Source of the DNA: JAYRWN01 sp041917975
GTDB taxonomy: Bacteria; Bacteroidota; Bacteroidia; Chitinophagales; Saprospiraceae
Direction: 5' to 3'
Assembly: GCA_041917975.1 (NCBI GenBank)
Contig: JAYRWN010000409.1
Coordinates: 1 to 14,782, forward strand
Length of the DNA stretch: 14,782 nucleotides
Shown here: positions 6,754-14,681 of the stretch, piece by piece
How positions within the stretch are numbered: the first letter of the stretch is position 1
Layout of the letters: the number at the start of each line of letters is the position of its first letter
Position numbers and translations under genes: made by a program
The notes under the pieces: model-generated
The model's input: the letters and a program-made list of their open reading frames with translations, nothing else
What the model was told of the DNA's origin: nothing
Databases searched by the model: none

Positions 6754-9700
6754 TTATATCCCCATCATCCTTTTTACCAAAGAGTGGTTACCATGTTTTA
6801 ACCGGTAATAAAATACACCTGTATCCCGTAAACCGGAAATTTTGACTTTATGCCATCCCTTAACTTGCGTATTTGACTGATGGAAGAGAATTTTGCCGTG
6901 TAAATCGAATACTTCTAATTCAGTTCTATCCAATGTAGGTATATAAAAAATAATTTCAGTCTGGTCCCCAAACGGATTGGGATTATTTTGCATTAATAAT
7001 GGTCTTCCTTCTTCGGAGATGAAGCTATTAAAATTATTGTCCTCCAATTTTTCCAATTCTATTTTATTTTCATCAGAAGAAGCTATTGGATTAAGGTTGT
7101 CGCAAGGGTTATCTTTCCCTGATTGAATGGCTAAATTAACCTGGCAATAATTTTTATTACCCCAGTTGTCCTGTATCCATAATGATAAAGGAATCGTTTT
7201 TGACTGAACATCCAGACAAGTAAAAACCTTGTATGTTTCAGCGCCAGCTTCGTCAAAAGTAATTTTTAATGATTTTTGGTCAGTACAATCGTCTTTACTA
7301 CCCATATCCAAATCTTTAGCCCAAACCGTAACTTGTCCTTCAGGAGGAACTATAACAGTAGAAAGATTGGAGAAGCAGTAAGGTGTTGGGGCTTGGCAAT
7401 CCGCCACAATAAGGCCAAAAGGGCATAAACCTATTAATCCTGAATGATCTTTAGCATAAAGAGTTCCAGAATAATTTCCAATAGGTAATTTTCGATTAAT
7501 CCGATTTCCCACACCTTTTATTACCATAACCCCTGTATCGGGACCAGTTAAAGTATACCAATAGTCCAAACCTGAAGAAGTAATACATTGATCCTCTCCA
7601 ATCCCGATCAATAAATCTTTTATATCAGCATGACATTCTTCAGAGCAAACCCTAAGGTCCTGAATGCAGTACACCACAGGGGGAATTGTGTCTTTAATTA
7701 AAATATGCTGAGTATATTCTAAATAACCATCTCCGTTATCTTTCAACGAACGAAATGTACAAAGCCTATTACCACCAGATTTTTTTGAGGGGTCAAAAAT
7801 AATATCCGGTCTCCGATTCACGACATCTGGATTATAGGTACACCAGTCAATAATTTTCCAAGTTCGTAATACAATTTGGTCCTTTAAATCAATATTAGTC
7901 TGAAAGTAATTATCCTCATAGGATATACCAAGTAATTCAATATCATCATCTTCAATAGTTGGATAGGATATTAACTCCCCGGCATTTGCGCTGCAATAAA
8001 TAATTGTATCTGGAGGAAAACAAACTACAAAATCGCTCCGCGGAAGCACTCGAATCCCCTGATGGCACACTGTTTCGTTGTTCCCACAGATATCTCGAAT
8101 TGTCCAGGACCTGACTAACACGCCGCTATTACATTCATTTAACACTCCTGAGTCAACGGAATCTATCTTGAAGTCTAGACATGCCGGAGAGACGGAATAG
8201 GCGTAAATGTCAGACAAGTCTTGCGAAATTGCACCTCTTACCCCGTCATATTTATCCAGATTAATCCAACTTTGGCAGAAAACAGGAAGACTATTTTCGC
8301 CATCTTTCCAATAGGTTAAACAAGTGTCCTCACTATGATTATTAATTTGAAGCGGAATACTATCACTAGCCAGGCATTCTGCAATCTGGTTCTTTGCTGT
8401 ACTAAAACCATTAGTCCAAACATAAACGGGAACACCATCAGCAAATACTATTCTATCGTCACCTGTCATACACTGCAATTTCAGCTTGGATGCCAGGTTT
8501 ATTTCCACCATACAATCGTTCCAAGCATGATTAAAATGGAATCTATACGTTTTAAGTTTTTTTAAATAGCTTATGTCCTCATCTGCAAGCCCGGAAGTCC
8601 ATTTGTGATATAAAACATCATTTGGACTATCATTACATTGTGGACTTTCGAATGAACATGCCACTAAGTTAGGCTGACCTATTTGATCAAGATGAGGTCC
8701 CAGAATAGGCTTTTCAGAACATTCACTTTGAAAATAAAATGTGGTGTAAGGGACATCCCAATCCATAACAACTGTTTGCTGATAATCACAATAAAGTTCG
8801 GGTCTGGGTAATACATAATATGGATCAGGATTAAAATTCCAAGTATACCAACATGCAAAACGATCACTAACCTGATACATAAACCATTGATGTTCTGAAC
8901 CTTTGAAATAATGTTTATCATAAGGCGAAGCGTCACATGCCTCATAAACCCTTAAGACTAGTGAGTCATTGCCACAGGTCTTTAGATCCAGACCATCCTT
9001 GAACACAAAACAATTCAACCATTCATCCACCAATGCATCAATTTCAAGTCGATGGCGGTCAAAATTTTCAACCCCTAAACATGACTTGAAAGTCGCATAC
9101 CAATAAGCAATCCAATAATTTATGGAATCCATCTGTGCAACAGCAAAATGTAAATCGTCGCAACATAAATCAAAACTTCCTTTGTCTAAGTCACGAGCAT
9201 AAATTTTACTTTGGCAATGATCATCTATACTCACGTTGATAGATTGATGACAAATTGGAACTGGCCTTATAGAATCAGTAACGAGCACTAAAATGGTGTC
9301 ATATGAGGTATTCCAGCATTGATCTGTAAAAGAAAAAATTAATGGATGATGGCCAATAGGCAGATAAAGTCTCACCTCATCCAAATAACTTGATTGTCCT
9401 TGAATCAAAATCGTTTTATTATTTTCATCCGAGTATTCCAAGAAATATTCTATTTTGATTTGATCCCGCGGAGTACATTCCGATTTTATTAAAGGCACTG
9501 GAACTAATACCTCAGCTTTGCACTCATTTAAAGGTATTGAAGCAATAAGTGTGTCTATATTTTTTAAGGTATCGGGGATTGGCCCTAACGAATCTCGAAT
9601 ATAAATAAATTGTTCACAACCCGCAGTTAGATCAGTGCACCAGTCTTTTATACTCCAGGTACGCTTTATGATGTAGGATTCACCACAGGATGGTAATATT

Positions 9701-12144
9701 ACATCATCGTAAAGAGCAATAATTTCGCATTTATTGATATATTCAGTGATAAATCGATTATCTATCTTAGGTGGGTCCACCAAACCAATGTTAATGTTTT
9801 GGATAATAAAGGGTTTTGGGTGTGCAAAACCGTCATGATCAAATTCTGAAAATATAAAAGAATTTAAGAGCGGATTACCGCAGTCAATAATCACCTCAGG
9901 AGGGCAAGTTATCTGCATCAGGTTTTCACGACGCACATAAATTTTATGGGAACAAATCTGTTCATTTTGATAAATACTACTTAGCCGGAATGTGCGTAAA
10001 AAATACCCTGATCGATTAATACTATCGCAGGGGTATGGAAACCACTTGATACCGATAATTTCTAATTTGGTAATTAGACACTGATTTTTTTCTATAGGTA
10101 AAGCAGGCAATGAATCGGTACAATAAATGGTTGTGTCAGCACATAAAAAATTGATCGGTAATTCGTTTTGAACAGAAACAGATCCCCAACAGGATTGCCC
10201 GGATATTTCATCGACGACCCGGTAGATCATATTTTGACCAATTTCCGTCAAGCCTATTGTAGAACCGATATTTTTTTTATTCTTATAAATATCTACCCGA
10301 AAACCATTGGAGCAAACCGGATCAATATTAAGTAATACTTCATTGGGCAAAATTGTTTTATCGCAAGTGGAGCCCAGAGCTACATTTAATTTTGAGATAC
10401 AATTCGGATGGTCAAAAGGTATTTGGTATATGTTTATGGTATCCTTAAATAAATGATCCTCACAAAAACTACAGAAATTGGTAACATAAGAACCATAAGG
10501 AAAAGGTTGTCCCGCTTGAGAATTATTTCTAATATTTTCCAGTGCACCAGGTCCACTATAACACCACTCGGGCACAACAAATATTCCGTTGTTTGGTGCT
10601 TGATTTACCTGCCGGTAAGCCCATCCGTTCGTATATTCCCATTGACTTCCTGTACCATCGTTGTTTATGTCTCCAAAAACATCAATCACTTGATTGTGAC
10701 AAAATAATTCTATGGCATCGTCACCATTAAAATTCAAACCAGAAAATTGGAGTTGTGGACGAAACCCAAAAAAAACATCAAAACTATCCGCCTCACTAGC
10801 CAGGTATAGATAGGTTCCTGCAGGATAGGCCTGGGCCGGAAAATTATATTCTATCCCGTCAGATCCCCCACCATTATTTGCTATTCCTAAACCATAAACT
10901 GATAGGTCCGAAATATCATCTAAAACTTTAAATTCAATAGCTTTAGGTAGTCCTCCGGTCATATCGCCTTCGAGAATCCCGGTCATTAATAGCTTGCCAC
11001 AGGATTCTACTGTATTGATGATTTCATAAGTTCCAACATCGCTGGTGATAGGCTTTACCGTGCCATCCTGGCTATTTATATCCAACTTTGGTCCTCCTTG
11101 GACAGATCTGTAGGTAAAAATTCCTGGACGACCAGTGATGACTGGGGTTAAAGAAGGTTCTCCGGAGCATACAGAAGTTGGCAAGTAATTAAAAGATGCT
11201 GCAATCTCCAGACAAGGAAACCGTGTTTCCAAAACCCTCGCCGAATCTGTAGCTGTTACTGAATTTAGGGCACCTTCACTTTCACGAGCAGTCCAGATAG
11301 CCCGATTTACATGGCTTGCATTGAATTGATCCTTCTTGTGAACATGATGAGATTGGCCGGGAGATAAAGTTAAATTTAAACCAGAAAATAGTGTACCTAA
11401 GTGATCATCCGCTAAATCATGCATGGTCAATGTAGTTTCACCTGCATTAATAACTTGAAAGTAATAACAAACCGAATCACCCGGCCTGGCATATAATAAG
11501 TCTGCAGTGGGAAGTACTCCAGAGCAATTCAGACCCGTCAAGCCTTTTGCAACTGATTTGCTCAAAATAATTGCTTGACAAGGTGTGGTAAAGTGCATGC
11601 CCAAACTATCGGTGAAATCTAAGACATGTTGACTCCATTCGACACTGGGATTAAAAATAGGCGGGTTATTTTTTACTCCTTCAAAAACGGTCATAATTCG
11701 GACTAAGGTTTGGTTAAGTGTTGTTACACCTCCCCCACTCCAGGCAGTACCAGGGTCCATGCCAATTTTACCAAAAATGTCCAAGGTATCGACTCCCTTA
11801 AACAAAACAATTGCATCGTCACCATTAAAGAATACTCCCCCCGCCAATAAATCCGCCTTTTCCTGAAATGCCATACTAGCATTGTCATCGCAGATCACGA
11901 AAACGGACTTAGACGGGATAATTCCAGTTAAACCTATGGTGTTCCCAGCACTGGTGTTACCATTAAAATAGAATTTAAGCATGTAACTACTTAAATCAAT
12001 TGAACCAGGGGTAGGATTATATATCTCAAGGCATTTGTTATTACTTGACCCTTCGATATACTCGGAAATAAAAAGGTCACTGCAATCTTGAGTAATTCCC
12101 TCTAAAAAAGTTAATAATAAAGGTATCAGCAGGTATAATCGCAT
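6754..12144 (-). CDS. Giant secreted protein: LTD domains, Cys-rich modules, T9SS sorting domain
   Basis: A 1796-residue protein expected to cross the inner membrane by Sec (hydrophobic N-terminus, residues 1-18) and the outer membrane by the type IX system. Domains in order: LTD (about 22-185, with FISEYIEGSSNNKCLEIYNP and FFNGDDAIVLF); a DUF11-like domain (about 192-306, with a PGDSVCYYFQVINAGETTL stretch); an Ig/PKD-like stretch (about 328-380, ending GTYEIINTV); a second LTD (about 386-540, NFNGDDAIELF and VFGDINNDG); then a long Cys-rich region of HYR-like modules, with RTWSIKDWC (828-836), RSWTIRDIC (1345-1353) and RTWKIIDWC (1427-1435), plus related ARDLDKGSFDLC (983-994) and AKDLDMGSKDDC (1609-1620); finally the sorting domain (1721-1796). 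I see no enzyme active site, so a structural or adhesive surface role is inferred. A strong promoter candidate lies just upstream. Confidence 0.88.
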   Translation of the reverse strand: MRLYLLIPLLLTFLEGITQDCSDLFISEYIEGSSNNKCLEIYNPTPGSIDLSSYMLKFYFNGNTSAGNTIGLTGIIPSKSVFVICDDNASMAFQEKADLLAGGVFFNGDDAIVLFKGVDTLDIFGKIGMDPGTAWSGGGVTTLNQTLVRIMTVFEGVKNNPPIFNPSVEWSQHVLDFTDSLGMHFTTPCQAIILSKSVAKGLTGLNCSGVLPTADLLYARPGDSVCYYFQVINAGETTLTMHDLADDHLGTLFSGLNLTLSPGQSHHVHKKDQFNASHVNRAIWTARESEGALNSVTATDSARVLETRFPCLEIAASFNYLPTSVCSGEPSLTPVITGRPGIFTYRSVQGGPKLDINSQDGTVKPITSDVGTYEIINTVESCGKLLMTGILEGDMTGGLPKAIEFKVLDDISDLSVYGLGIANNGGGSDGIEYNFPAQAYPAGTYLYLASEADSFDVFFGFRPQLQFSGLNFNGDDAIELFCHNQVIDVFGDINNDGTGSQWEYTNGWAYRQVNQAPNNGIFVVPEWCYSGPGALENIRNNSQAGQPFPYGSYVTNFCSFCEDHLFKDTINIYQIPFDHPNCISKLNVALGSTCDKTILPNEVLLNIDPVCSNGFRVDIYKNKKNIGSTIGLTEIGQNMIYRVVDEISGQSCWGSVSVQNELPINFLCADTTIYCTDSLPALPIEKNQCLITKLEIIGIKWFPYPCDSINRSGYFLRTFRLSSIYQNEQICSHKIYVRRENLMQITCPPEVIIDCGNPLLNSFIFSEFDHDGFAHPKPFIIQNINIGLVDPPKIDNRFITEYINKCEIIALYDDVILPSCGESYIIKRTWSIKDWCTDLTAGCEQFIYIRDSLGPIPDTLKNIDTLIASIPLNECKAEVLVPVPLIKSECTPRDQIKIEYFLEYSDENNKTILIQGQSSYLDEVRLYLPIGHHPLIFSFTDQCWNTSYDTILVLVTDSIRPVPICHQSINVSIDDHCQSKIYARDLDKGSFDLCCDDLHFAVAQMDSINYWIAYWYATFKSCLGVENFDRHRLEIDALVDEWLNCFVFKDGLDLKTCGNDSLVLRVYEACDASPYDKHYFKGSEHQWFMYQVSDRFACWYTWNFNPDPYYVLPRPELYCDYQQTVVMDWDVPYTTFYFQSECSEKPILGPHLDQIGQPNLVACSFESPQCNDSPNDVLYHKWTSGLADEDISYLKKLKTYRFHFNHAWNDCMVEINLASKLKLQCMTGDDRIVFADGVPVYVWTNGFSTAKNQIAECLASDSIPLQINNHSEDTCLTYWKDGENSLPVFCQSWINLDKYDGVRGAISQDLSDIYAYSVSPACLDFKIDSVDSGVLNECNSGVLVRSWTIRDICGNNETVCHQGIRVLPRSDFVVCFPPDTIIYCSANAGELISYPTIEDDDIELLGISYEDNYFQTNIDLKDQIVLRTWKIIDWCTYNPDVVNRRPDIIFDPSKKSGGNRLCTFRSLKDNGDGYLEYTQHILIKDTIPPVVYCIQDLRVCSEECHADIKDLLIGIGEDQCITSSGLDYWYTLTGPDTGVMVIKGVGNRINRKLPIGNYSGTLYAKDHSGLIGLCPFGLIVADCQAPTPYCFSNLSTVIVPPEGQVTVWAKDLDMGSKDDCTDQKSLKITFDEAGAETYKVFTCLDVQSKTIPLSLWIQDNWGNKNYCQVNLAIQSGKDNPCDNLNPIASSDENKIELEKLEDNNFNSFISEEGRPLLMQNNPNPFGDQTEIIFYIPTLDRTELEVFDLHGKILFHQSNTQVKGWHKVKISGLRDTGVFYYRLKHGNHSLVKRMMGI
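6757..6984 (-). other. T9SS type A C-terminal sorting domain of the giant protein
   Basis: Residues 1721-1796 read NPNPFGDQTEIIFYIP, then LEVFDLHGKIL, a short linker, a GWHKVKISGL strand and GVFYYRL, ending LVKRMMGI. This is the canonical order of the Por-secretion-system sorting domain (NPNPF opening, VYDxxG-like strand, GxYxYxL, Lys/Arg-rich end). It directs outer-membrane export and usually cleavage and surface anchoring. The T9SS machinery itself is not in this window. Confidence 0.9.
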
Positions 12145-12169
12145 GCTCAGGACATTCTGGTTTTCGTTT

Positions 12170-12199
12170 CAAACTTAGCCAAAAATGTTCGTTAACAAA
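12170..12199 (-). promoter_or_regulatory. Strong Bacteroidota-type promoter for the giant secreted protein gene
   Basis: On the minus strand TTTG (12199 to 12196) is followed after 18 nt by TAAGTTTG (12177 to 12170), exact matches to both the -33 and -7 elements of the primary sigma factor in this phylum. Transcription should begin near 12163, giving a leader of about 19 nt before the ATG at 12144. No Shine-Dalgarno sequence is seen in that leader. Confidence 0.62.
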
Positions 12200-12202
12200 A
12201 GA

Positions 12203-12246
12203 CATATATATTTAATTTTTTTAAGAAAAAATCGTAATTATATATA
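12203..12246 (-). terminator. Weak all-A/T hairpin after the pccB-like gene
   Basis: Directly downstream of the carboxylase stop the DNA is almost purely A/T. A 7-bp perfect stem (12215-12221 with 12226-12232, 4-nt loop) is flanked by alternating TA tracts that could pair further with mismatches. It may end transcription before the giant-protein gene, whose own promoter begins at 12199. A stem without G/C is weak, so this may be only AT-rich spacer. Confidence 0.22.
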
Positions 12247-12247
12247 C

Positions 12248-13792
12248 TTATAAAGGCATGTTGCCATGCTTTTTACGGGGAAAGGGGACGTCTTTATTCC
12301 TTAAAGAAGCGAAAGCTTTTATAAGCTTTTGACGGGTAAAGGCGGGTTCGATAATTTCATCAATAAATCCACGGGCTGCTGCCTGATAAGGATTGGCAAA
12401 TTTATCAGCATATTCTTTTTCTAGAGCTTCTAACTTTTCGGCAAAGTTTTCAGACGCTTCTAATTCCTTTTTAAAAATGATTTCTGCAGCGCCTTTTGCG
12501 CCCATCACGGCTATTTCAGCACTTGGCCAAGCATAATTTATATCTGCACCTATGTGTTTAGAGTTCATTACATCATAAGCTCCGCCATAAGCCTTGCGAA
12601 TAATCACCGTTATACGAGGGACAGTGGCTTCACTGAAGGCATATAATAATTTTGCCCCATTAGTAATTATACCATCCCATTCCTGATGAGTACCAGGCAA
12701 GAATCCTGGTACATCCACCAAAACCAAAAGCGGAATGCTGAAACTATCACAAAACCGCACAAATCTTGCCCCTTTTTTCGAACTGGCTACATCTAAAACC
12801 CCTGCAAGGTGACTGGGTTGATTAGCTAAAATCCCCAAACTTTGTCCAGCCAATCTGGCGAAACCGATCACAAGATTTTTAGCAAAATCCTTTTGTACCT
12901 CTAAAAATGTGGCACCGTCCACAATCTCATCAATAATACTTTTAATATCATAAGGCTGGAGAGAAGAATCTGGAAGTATTGTCTCCAAGTTATGCCTGAG
13001 TTCAGTTCCACTTAACGAATAAGCCCATCTGCCGGGCATTTGCTCCCAACTGTTTGGTAAATAATTTAACAGTTTTCTGACCAAATTTAAAGCTTCAATG
13101 TCATTTTCAGCAGTAAAAGAAGCTACTCCAGATTTTGTAGAATGAGCACTGGCACCACCTAATTCTTCTGCTGAAATATCTTCATTAGTAACTGTTTTTA
13201 CCACATTTGGACCGGTTACAAACATATACGAAGTTTGCTCAACCATAATAATAAAATCTGTGATGGCAGGGGAATATACGGCGCCACCGGCGCAAGGCCC
13301 CATAACTACCGATATTTGCGGGATTACACCGGAAGCCAAAGTATTGCGAAAAAAAATATCTGCATACCCCCCTAATGAGTCCACACCTTCTTGAATACGA
13401 GCTCCACCTGAATCATTTAACCCAATAATCGGAGCTTTATTTTTCAACGCCAAATCCATGACTTTACAAATCTTCTTAGCATGGGTTTCCGATAAAGATC
13501 CACCAAAAACAGTGAAGTCTTGGGAAAAGACATAAACTAATCGATGGTGAATAGTGCCATAACCTGTAACCACTCCATCGCCAAAGAATTTGATTGAGTC
13601 CATTCCAAAATCAACTGCCCGGTGTATTACCAGAATATCCAATTCTTCAAATGAATTTGGGTCAAGCAACTTTTCAATCCTCTCTCTGGCAGTTAGCTTA
13701 CCCCGAGAATGTTGATCATCAATCCTTTTTTTCCCTCCGCCTAATTGAGCCAAAGCTTTAAGTTCTCTTAGTTTTTCCTTTTTATTTTTCAC
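12248..13792 (-). CDS. pccB: Acyl-CoA carboxylase, carboxyltransferase (beta) subunit, propionyl-CoA carboxylase type
   Basis: Moves the carboxyl group from biotin to propionyl-CoA or a related acyl-CoA, in the cytoplasm, together with a biotin carboxylase subunit not encoded here. With the GTG at 13792 as start the protein is 514 residues, the usual family length, and opens with KEKLRELKALAQLGGG then RGKLTARERI. Both crotonase-like halves are present: N half with SGGARIQEGVDSLGGYA (128-144) and GPCAGGAVYSPA (165-176), C half with NQPSHLAGVLD (324-334), VDVPGFLPGT (359-368), AYGGAYDVMNSK (401-412) and AWPSAEIAVMGA (421-432). The end, KKHGNMPL, is typical of PccB. Asp407 in GGAYDVM may be the specificity residue favouring propionyl-CoA; that mapping is from memory. 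An ATG at 13867 would add 25 atypical residues and overlap the upstream gene by 65 bp. A methylmalonyl-CoA decarboxylase alpha subunit is the main alternative. It follows the glycosyltransferase gene by 10 nt, probably in one transcript. Confidence 0.9.
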   Translation of the reverse strand: MKNKKEKLRELKALAQLGGGKKRIDDQHSRGKLTARERIEKLLDPNSFEELDILVIHRAVDFGMDSIKFFGDGVVTGYGTIHHRLVYVFSQDFTVFGGSLSETHAKKICKVMDLALKNKAPIIGLNDSGGARIQEGVDSLGGYADIFFRNTLASGVIPQISVVMGPCAGGAVYSPAITDFIIMVEQTSYMFVTGPNVVKTVTNEDISAEELGGASAHSTKSGVASFTAENDIEALNLVRKLLNYLPNSWEQMPGRWAYSLSGTELRHNLETILPDSSLQPYDIKSIIDEIVDGATFLEVQKDFAKNLVIGFARLAGQSLGILANQPSHLAGVLDVASSKKGARFVRFCDSFSIPLLVLVDVPGFLPGTHQEWDGIITNGAKLLYAFSEATVPRITVIIRKAYGGAYDVMNSKHIGADINYAWPSAEIAVMGAKGAAEIIFKKELEASENFAEKLEALEKEYADKFANPYQAAARGFIDEIIEPAFTRQKLIKAFASLRNKDVPFPRKKHGNMPL

Positions 13793-13802
13793 TATCCGGT
13801 GT

Positions 13803-14576
13803 TTATTGTTTTTTAAAATATGCTGATTTAAGCTCCCGATTTCTGGACCGGATGGATAATCTAACAATAATCAGTTGGATTACGGTTAATATTCCATCCT
13901 TCCACAAACTTAATTTTGAATTTGGTTGGTAAGCCCAAACAACAGGCTTCTCCTGCACTTTTATTTCTAGAAGAGAGGCGGTCAGTAAAAGTTCAACATC
14001 ATGCACCCATCCAGAGGACTGCAAGTGGTCAAACAAGAAAGAGCCAATATATTTAGGATACCACTTAAATCCACATTGGGTATCAAAAAATGGCAAACCA
14101 GATATTAGCCTAACAAAAAAATTAAACGCCCGTCCTGTCATTCTCCGAACTTTCTTATCCAATACGTAAGAGTTCTGATGCTCTCGTGATCCAATATATA
14201 TCGTTTGGGGACTTACATCTGTTGCTGAAAACCAAGAGAGTAGATTATCAGGAGATGCGGCCATATCGGCATCTAAGGTGATAAAATAATCGTGCTTGAC
14301 GGCTTTTACTCCCATTTTCAATGCATATCCCTTCCCTTCATTGATTGGATAACTAATAACTTCAAAGGTCATCTTCTCAGAAGTAATAACGCTGTTGACA
14401 AAATCCGTAACTTTCTTTTTTGTCAGATCAGTGCTCCCATCATCCACTAAAATCACCTGTATTGACCCTGTCCATCTATGACTAAATGAAACAAGAACAT
14501 CAAACATTTTGTCGATTCGCTGAGCCTCGTTATACATGGGGATGACCAAAGAAATAGCTGGCCAGATTCGAGTCAT
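13803..14576 (-). CDS. GT2 family glycosyltransferase, dolichyl-phosphate glucosyltransferase (ALG5)-like
   Basis: A 257-residue glycosyltransferase of GT-A fold. Motifs in order: SLVIPMYNE (9-17), nucleotide-binding VDDGSTD (44-50), NEGKGYALKMG (79-89), the metal-binding LDADMAASPDNL (101-112), IGSREH (128-133), then FDTQCGFKWY (164-173) and GWVHDVELLLTA (189-200), the latter two diagnostic of the ALG5/polyprenyl-phosphate sugar transferase group. It probably moves a sugar from a nucleotide donor to a polyprenyl phosphate at the membrane; the C-terminus has a mildly hydrophobic helix (about 228-241) but no long membrane anchor. I start it at the ATG at 14576, because a perfect -7 element lies just upstream and the N-terminus then matches relatives. 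An in-frame ATG at 14621 would add 15 residues. It heads a likely operon with the carboxylase and is divergent from the aminotransferase gene. Donor and acceptor are unproven. Confidence 0.87.
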   Translation of the reverse strand: MTRIWPAISLVIPMYNEAQRIDKMFDVLVSFSHRWTGSIQVILVDDGSTDLTKKKVTDFVNSVITSEKMTFEVISYPINEGKGYALKMGVKAVKHDYFITLDADMAASPDNLLSWFSATDVSPQTIYIGSREHQNSYVLDKKVRRMTGRAFNFFVRLISGLPFFDTQCGFKWYPKYIGSFLFDHLQSSGWVHDVELLLTASLLEIKVQEKPVVWAYQPNSKLSLWKDGILTVIQLIIVRLSIRSRNRELKSAYFKKQ

Positions 14577-14596
14577 AGATTGCTTTAGACTAATCA

Positions 14597-14604
14597 CAAA
14601 TATA
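14597..14604 (-). promoter_or_regulatory. -7 promoter element candidate for the glycosyltransferase-pccB unit
   Basis: TATATTTG on the minus strand matches TAnnTTTG exactly. Transcription would begin near 14590, about 15 nt before the ATG at 14576 and downstream of the alternative ATG at 14621. No clear -33 TTTG is present at the right distance. Confidence 0.42.
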
Positions 14605-14647
14605 AATTTAATTTCTACCATTTAGAACTAGGTAAGTATCCCTGATG

Positions 14648-14655
14648 TACTTTTG
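14648..14655 (+). promoter_or_regulatory. -7 promoter element candidate for the aminotransferase gene
   Basis: TACTTTTG is an exact match to TAnnTTTG. The implied start near 14662 leaves about 20 nt before the ATG at 14682. The best upstream partner, TTTA at 14621-14624, is 23 nt away and imperfect. Confidence 0.42.
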
Positions 14656-14681
14656 CCACCGAATCAAAAAAGTATAAGCAA

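Noticed and set aside
8679..8945. 88-codon minus-strand frame within the giant gene
   Set aside because: It is an alternative frame of the same strand inside a continuous 1796-codon gene whose domains extend on both sides.
13803..13867. A true 65-bp same-strand overlap between the glycosyltransferase and carboxylase genes
   Set aside because: It exists only if the ATG at 13867 is used; the family-like N-terminus begins at the GTG at 13792, after the glycosyltransferase stop.
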